A stretch of 64,000 nucleotides of DNA from a candidate division WOR-3 bacterium (GTDB taxonomy: Bacteria; SDB-A). The notes beneath the pieces are model-generated. The model saw only the letters and a list, made by a program, of their open reading frames with translations, searched no databases and was not told where the DNA came from. This document shows positions 36,225-43,816 of this stretch, piece after piece (the stretch's first letter is position 1; each line of letters begins with the position of its first letter). The stretch lies in contig JAFGSQ010000016.1 in NCBI GenBank assembly GCA_016934535.1, positions 62,001-126,000 on the forward strand, read 5' to 3'. Made by a program: the position numbers and the translations under genes.

Positions 36225-36468
36225 TTTTCGCCGCTTTCGCCATTTTGCTTTTAAGCCTGGCGGCCTTGTTTTTGTGATAGACATTCTTCTTCGCCGACTT
36301 GTCTATCAGCGAATAGGCTTTAGAGAGATTTGCTTCCTTTTCCTTTATCTCTTTTGAAGTTTTGATTTTTTTAGATACGGTCTTCACCTGGCTTTTCATG
36401 GCGCGGTTTCTCAGGTTGCTTTTCTCGTTCTGCCTTATCCTTTTTTTCTGCGATGCATGTCTCGGCAA
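36205..36468 (-). CDS. rpsT: 30S ribosomal protein S20
   Basis: An 87-residue bS20, very lysine-rich helical bundle protein binding 16S rRNA: MPRHASQKKRIRQNEKSN at the start and KNVYHKNKAARLKSKMAK near the end. Length is normal. The ATG has AGGAGG about five bases upstream. The last 20 bases overlap the end of the converging DUF2723 gene, so antisense transcription may be possible. Confidence 0.96.
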   Translation of the reverse strand: MPRHASQKKRIRQNEKSNLRNRAMKSQVKTVSKKIKTSKEIKEKEANLSKAYSLIDKSAKKNVYHKNKAARLKSKMAKAAKISKTDS

Positions 36469-36495
36469 TTTACCTCCTATTTAAAATTTTGAATA

Positions 36496-37203
36496 TTATA
36501 ATTTAATTTCGTGTTTTGTCAAATTCATAAAATATTCTTTTTCCTTCCCGCTGAGAATCCTGTATTCTCCGGGTTTCATATTCCCCAACAGCACTGCGCC
36601 GTGACGCGTTCTGACAAGTCTTCGGACTGAAACCGAAAAAAAACCCAACATTTTTCTTATTTGCTTGTTGTATCCTGTCTTGAGAGTCAGTCTTATAATT
36701 CTTCCATCCGTTACGACTTTCTCAAACTTCATCAGCTTTCCTTCGATATCGATGCCTTCAACGCTTTTCACGATCTCTTCCCTGTTCAACTCTCTGTCAA
36801 GAGTAGCCTCGTATTCTTTATCGCAGCCGAACGACGGATGAGATGCTCTGTGAAGGAACTGACCGTCGTCACTGATTATCATCAGCCCTTCGCTCTCTGC
36901 GTCAAGCCTTCCCGCCCATTTCCATCCTATCCCGGAGGGGAGAAGGTTTATTACACTTTTTTTTCCGGGAGCGTGCGTGCAGACGAATCCTATGGGTTTG
37001 CATAAAACGCCGTAGGAATATTTTTTATCAGGATCACCCGTGAGCTCTTTCCCGAAAACTTTTACTTTGTCGTGAGACAAAATGTTCTGCCCCAAAACGG
37101 CTTTTTTCCCGTTGACAAGTATTTTACCTTCCGAGATCAGAAAATCCGCTTTTCTTCTGCTCGCGACGAATCCCTCAATGACAAGAAAGCGGTTGAGCCT
37201 CAA
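36496..37203 (-). CDS. Pseudouridine synthase of the RsuA/RluB/E/F family
   Basis: 235 residues: an N-terminal S4 domain (RLNRFLVIEGFVASRRKADFLI) and the catalytic domain with GRLDAESEGLMIIS (catalytic Asp) and LTLKTGYNKQIRKML. It makes pseudouridine in ribosomal RNA; RluB-like 23S or RsuA-like 16S specificity is not resolved. The frame opens at a TTG at 37224, but the TTG at 37203 aligns with the normal N-terminus and overlaps the CofE-like stop as TTGA. Ribosome site is weak. Confidence 0.88.
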   Translation of the reverse strand: MRLNRFLVIEGFVASRRKADFLISEGKILVNGKKAVLGQNILSHDKVKVFGKELTGDPDKKYSYGVLCKPIGFVCTHAPGKKSVINLLPSGIGWKWAGRLDAESEGLMIISDDGQFLHRASHPSFGCDKEYEATLDRELNREEIVKSVEGIDIEGKLMKFEKVVTDGRIIRLTLKTGYNKQIRKMLGFFSVSVRRLVRTRHGAVLLGNMKPGEYRILSGKEKEYFMNLTKHEIKL

Positions 37204-37886
37204 TTTATATTTCTCAGAATACAAAACGGCGTCATTTCAGCACCCTGCCCCATGGGATTATCTTTCATCGCCGACGAGAGTCTTTTCCTGTCAATACCAT
37301 CGGAAGCTCCGAGAACCCAACTGCCTCCTATATCGTTTATGTCCATGACGGCTACTTCCACAGCGAATTTGGAAGCCAGGGCGCGGGCGTTCTCTTCCGG
37401 ATCCAAAGGACCTTTGATTACGCATTTGGTGTAAGGTTCGACAGGAGAAGTGAAAGCGGCGTCAACTGTCGCCGCCTGTTTGCCTGCCACCATGTAAAAC
37501 ATTCCCTTTTTCCCTAAAATTTTTGTGACACCGCCTGCCACCGCCGCTGCAATGATTCTAATAGCACCCGTTTCGTCTATGGCGCACTGCATGCTGGTCG
37601 GGCTCCTGAGTCCTATGCCGTAAGGGACTTTGCCGACCAATCTCCACATGACTCGGGCGAGAAATCCGACCTTTATCTCATCGACAGGCACAGCCCTGCC
37701 CTGAGTTATCGCCAAAACGCTCTCAGCGATTACGAGGCAATCGCCTTTTTTAAGATGTCTTCCGGCGTACCTGTTGACGGCTTTACTAATGTGCATCTTC
37801 TCCGTGATCAAATCTGTCTTTACAAGAAATCTTCTGTAGCCTTTTTTGGACTTTACTTCTTTAATATTTCCTGAAATTAATTTCAA
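37200..37886 (-). CDS. Coenzyme F420-0:L-glutamate ligase-like (CofE domain) protein
   Basis: A 228-residue single-domain F420 ligase family protein (PF01996 type). The DEIKVGFLARVMWRLVGKV, GIGLRSPTSMQCAID, ASKFAVEVAVMDINDIGGSWVLG and DNPMGQGAEMTPF segments match. In actinobacteria and archaea the family adds glutamate to F420-0 with GTP. Here it lacks the C-terminal nitroreductase domain of FbiB and no other F420 gene is in the window. It lies between scpB and rsuA with TTGA overlaps at both ends, so a different amidation substrate is possible. Confidence 0.78.
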   Translation of the reverse strand: MKLISGNIKEVKSKKGYRRFLVKTDLITEKMHISKAVNRYAGRHLKKGDCLVIAESVLAITQGRAVPVDEIKVGFLARVMWRLVGKVPYGIGLRSPTSMQCAIDETGAIRIIAAAVAGGVTKILGKKGMFYMVAGKQAATVDAAFTSPVEPYTKCVIKGPLDPEENARALASKFAVEVAVMDINDIGGSWVLGASDGIDRKRLSSAMKDNPMGQGAEMTPFCILRNIN

Positions 37887-38425
37887 CTCTGTGCCGCGAT
37901 TTCATCCATCGAAGGCAGGTCTTCGACAGAATTGAGCTGAAAAAATCTCAAAAATTCCTTTGTAGTCGAATAAAGAGTGGGTTTCCCGGGAGAATCAGCT
38001 CTCCCTGCCGCGTGGATCAGGTTCCTTTCCAACAGCGTTTTTACGGGGCTGTCACAGCTTACGCCTCTTATCTTTTCGATTTCGGCTTTCGTCACGGGTT
38101 GTCTGTAAGCTACCACAGCGAGGGTTTCCAAGGCTGACTGGGTAAGTCTGGATTCTCTTGTCCTGTCGAGTTTCGACACCAGCTCCGCGTACTGCGGTCT
38201 CGTGTACATCTGATAACCGCCGGCTATTTCCAGAATGTGAAAAGACCTTTTTGTAGAATCGTAGAAATCGTTAAGAAAAGTCACTGCAGTTTTTATCTCC
38301 CTTATCTGTGCGTCGTCGATGATGTTTTTCAGTTTTTCCACTCCGACGGGCAATTCCGAGGTCATGAGGACGGCTTCGACCATCCGTGAAATTTCAAGAA
38401 TTCTATCTTCGCTTGTGTTATCCAA
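37883..38425 (-). CDS. scpB: Segregation and condensation protein B
   Basis: 180 residues of tandem winged-helix fold, partner of SMC-ScpA in chromosome condensation. Recognised by RMVEAVLMTSELPVGVEKLK, ETLAVVAYRQPVTKAEIEKIRGVSCDSPVKTLLERNLI and GRADSPGKPTLYSTT. The start is a TTG with GGAGG five bases upstream; the frame continues 23 codons earlier to an ATG whose product is unlike the family. ScpA is not seen in the window. It is coupled to the CofE-like gene (TTGA). Confidence 0.92.
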   Translation of the reverse strand: MDNTSEDRILEISRMVEAVLMTSELPVGVEKLKNIIDDAQIREIKTAVTFLNDFYDSTKRSFHILEIAGGYQMYTRPQYAELVSKLDRTRESRLTQSALETLAVVAYRQPVTKAEIEKIRGVSCDSPVKTLLERNLIHAAGRADSPGKPTLYSTTKEFLRFFQLNSVEDLPSMDEIAAQS

Positions 38426-38449
38426 ATTTCCTCCGTAAATGAAAGAATA

Positions 38450-38478
38450 CAAATAGTATTTTACATTATTTGTGTCAA
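38450..38478 (-). promoter_or_regulatory. Putative promoter for scpB
   Basis: On the minus strand a perfect TTGACA and a weak TATTTG are 17 bases apart, about 30 bases before the TTG start of scpB. Confidence 0.45.
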
Positions 38479-38620
38479 TAAAAAAAATATTCATGCACGC
38501 TTTATGTGCTCAAATTTTCAGATTCCAAGATACTGAAAAATATTATTTCTCTTCATTTCGTAACATAAGAAAATATTTTATTTTAGGCACGCTTGTTGCT
38601 AATTATGAAATAAAATGGAG

Positions 38621-38649
38621 TTGAATTTTGGACGGTAAAAGATTAGAAT
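38621..38649 (+). promoter_or_regulatory. Putative promoter for the small secreted protein
   Basis: TTGAAT (38621-38626), 17 bases, TAGAAT (38644-38649, five of six), followed by a short leader and AAGGAGG. The rest of the 253-base gap (38426-38678) holds no other clear element besides the scpB promoter. Confidence 0.5.
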
Positions 38650-38678
38650 TTAACACAAATAAATGTAAGGAGGAAAAA

Positions 38679-39107
38679 ATGAAGAAACTGACGATGTTGG
38701 CGATTTTGACAGCTGTTTTGTTTTCCACTGCATGGGCTAAACCCGCTACATCGAGTGAAGTGACTTTCGACTGGGCGGCTCTTTTTGTCATTGAAAGCGG
38801 CATTGACGACGTTGAAGCAGACGACGACTGGCTTCTCGATAATGACAGAGACGGCGGCTATGTTTACGAGACTCTGGCTTCACTGGTTTTCAGCTGGGAT
38901 GAAGTCTCGGGCGGAGACTGGAACATACAGTTCAGAGTTAACGACGCCAACGGTGACGATATTTGGTCTGACGTCTTCTATTTCGGTTCTTCCGATGATT
39001 ACAAAATTCAGAAATGGGAATTTGACGTAGACTATACAGGTACTTACGACGTTTATGTCTATATAAACGGTTACGAATGGTACCACGGAACTTTTGAATC
39101 CAAGTAA
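38679..39107 (+). CDS. Small secreted acidic beta-rich protein
   Basis: 142 residues from an ATG with AAGGAGG five bases upstream; an earlier start in the frame has no ribosome site. A cleavable signal peptide (about residues 1-20, ending STAWA) is followed by an acidic, aromatic-rich domain with regular strands (VTFDWAALFVIESG, WNIQFRVNDANGDDIW, YTGTYDVYVYING). It has no cysteine in the mature part. A single-gene unit closed by a terminator. No family is recognised; such a profile suits an abundant periplasmic or exported protein. Confidence 0.7.
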   Translation: MKKLTMLAILTAVLFSTAWAKPATSSEVTFDWAALFVIESGIDDVEADDDWLLDNDRDGGYVYETLASLVFSWDEVSGGDWNIQFRVNDANGDDIWSDVFYFGSSDDYKIQKWEFDVDYTGTYDVYVYINGYEWYHGTFESK

Positions 39108-39112
39108 ATTTC

Positions 39113-39138
39113 TGGCGGCGCTCAGGCGCCGCCATTTT
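39113..39138 (+). terminator. Intrinsic terminator between secreted-protein gene and murA
   Basis: A perfect 9-bp GC-rich stem TGGCGGCGC / GCGCCGCCA with loop TCAG is followed by TTTT on the plus strand, five bases after the stop. It lies at the 3' ends of converging genes and probably also limits read-through from murA. Confidence 0.85.
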
Positions 39139-40417
39139 AAACTCTCTTAATTTTCAGGCCAAGATCAGACAATCTTCTGTCTATGTTCTCGTAACCCCTG
39201 TCTATCTGATGGGCGTTGCTTATCACGCTTTTTCCTTCGGCAATTGAAGCCGCTATGAGAAGCGCCATCCCGGCTCTTATATCGGGACTCGACATGTATT
39301 GAGCCCTGAGTTTTGAAGGTCCTGTGATGACGGCTCTGTGTGGGTCGCAGAGAACTATTTTTGCACCCATCGACACGAGTTTGTCTACGAAGAACATCCT
39401 GCTTTCAAACATCTTCTCAAAAACAAGCACAGTTCCGCGCGAACCGGTTGCAGTGACAAGAGCAATGCTGGTAAGATCCGCCGGGAATCCGGGCCACGGA
39501 CCGTCTGAAACCGTCGGTATCGCGTCTCCGAAATCAGTTTTTACGGCGAGTTCCTGGTTTTCAGGAACAGTGAGAATTCCGTCTTTGAACTCCGTTTCAA
39601 TTCCGAGTTTTCTGAAACTTATCAAAACCGGTTCAACGTGATCTTTCTGAAGCGAGTCTATTTCAATTCTCCCGCCAGTAAGAGCCGCAAGAGCGACTAC
39701 GCTGCCTGTTTCGATATAGTCGGGGCTTATTTCGGCCTCCGCTCCGTGAAGAGAGCCTTCACCCGTTATTTCAAGCCTGTTGGTTGAAATTCCCGATATA
39801 GAAGAACCCATTTTTACAAGCATTCCGCAAAGATCCTGAACGTGCGGTTCACACGCGGCGTTTTTTATCAAGGTCGTGCCTGAGGCGAGAGAAGCCGCCA
39901 TCAAAGCGTTTTCAGTACCCGTCACGCTCGGTTCATCGAGGAAGATCTCCCGGCCCATGAGTTTCTTCTCTGCTTTGAGAACATAAGCCGATCCGTCCCA
40001 TTCTATTTTTGCCCCCATAGATCCCAGAGAAACGAAATGAGTGTCCAGTCTTCTTCTGCCTATCACATCTCCTCCCGGGGGAGGGAATCTCACGTATCCG
40101 TTGCGCGCCAAAAAAGGACCGGCCAGCAAAATGGATGCTCTTATCTTTGAACAGATTTCCGGATCGAGATCGAAATTGGTTATGCGGCGCGAATTCAATC
40201 TCAGCACGCCGTCTCCTTCCCATTCGCATTCTGCGCCTGCCAAACGAAGAAGATCTATCATGTACTGAACGTCTCTTATTACAGGCACATTTTTCAGCGT
40301 GACCTCTTCTTCAGTCAGGCAAGCCGCTGCGATCATAGGCAGAGCGGCGTTTTTGTTTCCTTTGGGTTTGAAAAAGCCTTCAATCTTTGAAGGGCCTGTG
40401 ATTTCGAATGAATCCAT
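39137..40417 (-). CDS. murA: UDP-N-acetylglucosamine 1-carboxyvinyltransferase
   Basis: A 426-residue first enzyme of peptidoglycan precursor synthesis, adding enolpyruvate to UDP-GlcNAc. KGNKNAALPMIAAACL at the N-terminus and GGDVIGRRRLDTHF in the catalytic loop are diagnostic. At residue 117 the loop has Asp where E. coli has the active Cys115, the same change as in Mycobacterium, Chlamydia and Borrelia MurA that abolishes fosfomycin alkylation. Catalysis is retained in those enzymes. It is followed upstream by the MscS gene with a shared start/stop base. Length is standard. Confidence 0.95.
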   Translation of the reverse strand: MDSFEITGPSKIEGFFKPKGNKNAALPMIAAACLTEEEVTLKNVPVIRDVQYMIDLLRLAGAECEWEGDGVLRLNSRRITNFDLDPEICSKIRASILLAGPFLARNGYVRFPPPGGDVIGRRRLDTHFVSLGSMGAKIEWDGSAYVLKAEKKLMGREIFLDEPSVTGTENALMAASLASGTTLIKNAACEPHVQDLCGMLVKMGSSISGISTNRLEITGEGSLHGAEAEISPDYIETGSVVALAALTGGRIEIDSLQKDHVEPVLISFRKLGIETEFKDGILTVPENQELAVKTDFGDAIPTVSDGPWPGFPADLTSIALVTATGSRGTVLVFEKMFESRMFFVDKLVSMGAKIVLCDPHRAVITGPSKLRAQYMSSPDIRAGMALLIAASIAEGKSVISNAHQIDRGYENIDRRLSDLGLKIKRV

Positions 40418-41496
40418 TATGATTCACCGTTTTCGTGTTTTTCCAGATGGATAGTCTGGGTCGGATAGGCAAATTCAATTCCCGATTCACTCAGAAGCTC
40501 GAATGTTTTTGAGTTGATCCTCTGTTTAACGTCCATGTACTTCAAATAATCTCCTCCTTCGATGAAATATATCGCTTCGAAAACAAGCCCCCAATCGGAA
40601 AAAGAACCGAAATGAGATCTGTCGTATATCGATCCTTCGGTATCTTCAATAGCTTTTTTAATCAGATCAGGTATTTCTTTGAGCTTTGCGAGCTGAGTTT
40701 CGTATTTGACCTGAATATTGAAAACGACTCTCCTTCTTTCCATTTCCGAGTAGTTTTTTATCACTGATTCGGCGAGAAATGTGTTTGAAAAAATCAGTTT
40801 CTCCCCGCTTATACTGGTCAGTCGCGTGCTCTTAATGCCTATTCGTTCAACGATTCCTTTGAAATCCCCGACCGTTATGAAATCACCTATGACAAAAGGT
40901 CTGTCGGTCACGATAACGAAATAGTTGAAAAGGTCTCTCAATACGGCTTGAGCGGCAAGAGCCACAGCCACTCCTCCGATTCCGAGACCTGCCAGAAGAG
41001 TGTTTATGTCGAAACCGAAATTGTCGAGGACGAACAATAATCCCGCGGACCAGAGGGCAACTTTGACAAAAGGCATTAGCGGGATCTTGGCGGCGCCCGT
41101 TTTTGTATCTCCGTCGTAGGATCTTTTCAGGAAATAGGAAACCGCGAAAATCAGAAATCTGACAACGAGAATAATGGCTGCGACTAAAGATGTTTTATCT
41201 ATAACTCTGCAGACCGTTTCAGGAAAGGAAAGAAATCTGAGACCAGCATACAGAACCAGAAAATACAAGACAGGGAAAAAGTGCTTCTTCAGCGTCTCTG
41301 ATAAAAAACCTCTGTTTTCGTCCTTTTTTCTGAATATTATTCTCGAGGAGACTGCAAGCAGCATTGAAAGGACAACAACAAAAGACAGTGCTGAAAAATA
41401 AGCAAGAACCGGATTTCCGAAACAGTTTCGGTTCAAAAATTCAGTCAAATTTGTCTCTTTTGCAGTTTTCGAGAAGCGATTGTCTGATCTCTTCAA
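40417..41496 (-). CDS. Small-conductance mechanosensitive channel (MscS family)
   Basis: About 359 residues with several N-terminal helices, then the MscS pore-lining TM3-like stretch (NTLLAGLGIGGVAVALAAQAVLRDLFNYFVIV), the beta domain (RPFVIGDFITVGDFKGIVERIGIKSTRL) and an alpha/beta C-terminal domain. It relieves turgor on osmotic downshift. The frame opens at a TTG at 41496 overlapping the adenosine deaminase end by 56 bases; a TTG at 41448 with AAAGAGA upstream gives a shorter overlap and may be the true start. The stop abuts the murA start. Confidence 0.9.
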   Translation of the reverse strand: MKRSDNRFSKTAKETNLTEFLNRNCFGNPVLAYFSALSFVVVLSMLLAVSSRIIFRKKDENRGFLSETLKKHFFPVLYFLVLYAGLRFLSFPETVCRVIDKTSLVAAIILVVRFLIFAVSYFLKRSYDGDTKTGAAKIPLMPFVKVALWSAGLLFVLDNFGFDINTLLAGLGIGGVAVALAAQAVLRDLFNYFVIVTDRPFVIGDFITVGDFKGIVERIGIKSTRLTSISGEKLIFSNTFLAESVIKNYSEMERRRVVFNIQVKYETQLAKLKEIPDLIKKAIEDTEGSIYDRSHFGSFSDWGLVFEAIYFIEGGDYLKYMDVKQRINSKTFELLSESGIEFAYPTQTIHLEKHENGES

Positions 41497-42613
41497 ATCC
41501 GGGTTTTATAATCTTGTATATCAGGTGGTTTCTCTGCCTGTAAGGTAAAAAAGCCGACTTCATCGCGTTTACAGTCAATTTTTCGAGGTCTTTCATCGTC
41601 AGTCCGTAATGCTCCACGGCTTTTAAAAATTCACCGCTCATCGTCGTCTCGCTCATCAGAGTGTTGTCCGTATTGACAAAAACCCTGTACTCCATTTCGT
41701 GAAAATGCTTAAAGGGATGTTTTTCGTAAGATTCCGCGGCTTTAGTCTGGACGTTCGAAGAAAGGCAGACTTCGAGGGGAATCCTGTGATCGAGAACGTA
41801 ACTCGCCACGGATCCGATTTTCTCGACTTTTCCTTCCGGTGAAATAATCATGTCTTCGATAAGCTTAGTGCCGTGACCTATCCTGTGAGCTCCGCAGTAT
41901 TGGAGAGCCTGCCAGATCGAATCTACTCCGAATCCTTCCCCCGCATGGATAGTGATGTTGAAATTGGCCTTTTTGCAGTAATTAAAGGCATCCAGATGTT
42001 CTTTTGCCGGATAACCGGCCTCTTCTCCCGCCAGATCGAAACCGACAACCCCCTTGTCCCTGAACCTGACGGCAAGCCTGGCTGTTTCAAGAGAGTCTTT
42101 TCTGTGCCTCATCGCGCAGATTATAAGACCCCATGAGCAATTGTACTTTTTGCCGGCTTCTTCGAATCCGGAGAGGACTGCATCGACTATTTCATCCTCG
42201 CCGAGGCCTTTTTCCGTGTGAAGAACCGGCGCGAATCTCAATTCGCTGTAAACCACGCCGTCTCTGACATTGTCCTCTATGACCTCAAAAGCTGCTCTTT
42301 GAAGATCTTCGGAAGTCTGAAGCACCGAAGTCGTAATGCCGAAACCCTCCAGATACAAGGAAAGGGATCCTCTTCTCGCTCCTCTTTGAAAATACGATCT
42401 GAGTTCTTCGGATTCGTAATGAGGAAGCTCGATGCCGTTCTTTTTTGCGAGCTCTATGATGGTCTGCGGTCTCAGGCTCCCGTCAATGTGCTGGTGCAGA
42501 TCCACTTTGGGAAGAGCTCTGACAATGTCATAGGAGAGAATGCTTTTCGGATGAATTTCTTTCTTGCAGTCCTTGTCCCATGTTGAATAGTTGAAATTTC
42601 TCGTTTTGAACAT
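41441..42613 (-). CDS. add: Adenosine deaminase
   Basis: 390 residues. Metal-binding HxH in KVDLHQHIDGSLRP, then FDLAGEE, THAGEG-type NITIHAGEGFG (His with Glu), HRIGHGTKL and CLSSNVQTKAAE, ending with NTDNTLMS (catalytic Asp). It converts adenosine and deoxyadenosine to inosine derivatives. A 35-residue N-terminal extension precedes the conserved start of the fold. The MtaD-type gene at 2203 encodes a distinct adenosine-related deaminase. Its 3' end overlaps the MscS gene. It follows the tol cluster on the same strand. Confidence 0.9.
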   Translation of the reverse strand: MFKTRNFNYSTWDKDCKKEIHPKSILSYDIVRALPKVDLHQHIDGSLRPQTIIELAKKNGIELPHYESEELRSYFQRGARRGSLSLYLEGFGITTSVLQTSEDLQRAAFEVIEDNVRDGVVYSELRFAPVLHTEKGLGEDEIVDAVLSGFEEAGKKYNCSWGLIICAMRHRKDSLETARLAVRFRDKGVVGFDLAGEEAGYPAKEHLDAFNYCKKANFNITIHAGEGFGVDSIWQALQYCGAHRIGHGTKLIEDMIISPEGKVEKIGSVASYVLDHRIPLEVCLSSNVQTKAAESYEKHPFKHFHEMEYRVFVNTDNTLMSETTMSGEFLKAVEHYGLTMKDLEKLTVNAMKSAFLPYRQRNHLIYKIIKPGFEEIRQSLLENCKRDKFD

Positions 42614-42617
42614 TTTT

Positions 42618-43298
42618 TCACCTCAGTTTTTCTTTCGCCCATTCTGCCTCCTGACTTTCGGGATATGCGTCAATAACGTCCGCAAAAAATCTTTGCGATT
42701 CGGACTCTATACCGGTGGCAAGTTTGCACAAGCCGCACTTATACAAAGCCGAAGGCATGAAAGGACTCAGTGGATAATTGGCTCTGAAAAGCGAGTAATT
42801 CGAGAAAGCATCATCGTATTTTTTCTGGTTGAATTGCGACTCCGCCAGATAGAAAAGGGCGTCGGAATTTTTCAGGCTTGCCGGATATAATCTCAAAAAA
42901 TCAACGAAAGCCATCTCGGCTATATCATAATTTCCCCTGGAGAAATCCACCATTGCTCTCTCAAAAGCCTGCTCGGAAGCAGTTCTGTCCGTATCGGACA
43001 TATTCTGGATCCTGTGAGTCAAAGCGTCCAGCTGGCTTTTCGAAAGCTGGAGCGCCTGCCTCAGAGCTTCGATTTTTTCGTTCAGATTCTGCAGGTTCTG
43101 AAGATAATAGGCGTCGTTTTCGCGCTGATAGTGAGATATGTCACTCGTCGTCGAGTCAAGTGAATTCACTTTTTCTTCCACTCTAACCAGCCTCTGGTCC
43201 ATCTCTCTGACCGTGTCCCTGACATAGTCGAAATCCTTCTTGACCGAACAAGACAGGACAGACAAGCACAAAAAAGCCGGGAAGAAAGTCTTTTTCAT
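42618..43298 (-). CDS. cpoB: Tol-Pal system coordinator CpoB/YbgF
   Basis: 226 residues with a lipobox-like signal (CLSVLSC), a trimerising coiled coil (about 30-110), and C-terminal TPR units (FERAMVDFSRGNYDIAEMAF, ALFYLAESQFNQKKYDDAFSNY). CpoB links peptidoglycan synthesis to Tol-driven outer-membrane constriction. E. coli CpoB has a soluble signal peptide, so the lipobox may be lineage-specific. It overlaps pal by four bases (ATGA) and ends the tol gene set. Confidence 0.88.
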   Translation of the reverse strand: MKKTFFPAFLCLSVLSCSVKKDFDYVRDTVREMDQRLVRVEEKVNSLDSTTSDISHYQRENDAYYLQNLQNLNEKIEALRQALQLSKSQLDALTHRIQNMSDTDRTASEQAFERAMVDFSRGNYDIAEMAFVDFLRLYPASLKNSDALFYLAESQFNQKKYDDAFSNYSLFRANYPLSPFMPSALYKCGLCKLATGIESESQRFFADVIDAYPESQEAEWAKEKLR

Positions 43299-43801
43299 AT
43301 CTGCCTCGAAGGCCTGAATTCAACTCTTCTGTTTTTTGCCCAGACGCTTTCGCCCGTTCCTACGGCCGCGGGTCTTTCACGCCCGTAAGAAACAGTAATC
43401 AGCCTGTCCGGTGCTATACCGTAATTTATCAGATAGGCTCGGCAGGCGTCGGCTCTTTTCTGGCCGAGTGCCAGGTTGTAATCTGAAGTTCCTCTTTCGT
43501 CGCAATGTCCTTCGAGTACGACTTTGACCGACGGGTATTTCTGCATTTCCCTCGCGTTTTGTGAAATTATATCGCGGGCGGAAGAGCTCAATTCAAATGA
43601 ATTGTAATCGAAATACACAGTTTTCAGTACAATCAGGTCTTCGGGGGCCGTCGTTGCAATTGTGTCGTTTTCTCCGTTGAGACCGTTTAATGTCGTGTCG
43701 ATGATAACCGTGTCGTCGTCGTTTCTTTTTGGCGTGCAGGAAAAAAGAACGGCAATTGAAATTACAATAAAAACCGCAATAGATGAATCCTTTAATTTCA
43801 T
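43295..43801 (-). CDS. pal: Peptidoglycan-associated lipoprotein Pal
   Basis: 168 residues: signal and lipobox LFSC (cysteine near 22), a Thr/Asp-rich linker, then the OmpA domain (YFDYNSFELSSSARDII, VLEGHCDERGTSDYNLALGQKRADACRAYL, VSYGRERP) that binds diaminopimelate peptides. It anchors the outer membrane to the wall with TolB. Flanked by tolB (15-base gap) and cpoB. Length and motifs are standard. Confidence 0.95.
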   Translation of the reverse strand: MKLKDSSIAVFIVISIAVLFSCTPKRNDDDTVIIDTTLNGLNGENDTIATTAPEDLIVLKTVYFDYNSFELSSSARDIISQNAREMQKYPSVKVVLEGHCDERGTSDYNLALGQKRADACRAYLINYGIAPDRLITVSYGRERPAAVGTGESVWAKNRRVEFRPSRQI

Positions 43802-43816
43802 GTTTCCTCCATTTTT

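Noticed and set aside
38426-38494. Upstream extension of scpB to an ATG at 38494
   Set aside because: Product is unlike ScpB and covers the likely promoter; a TTG behind GGAGG gives the family N-terminus.
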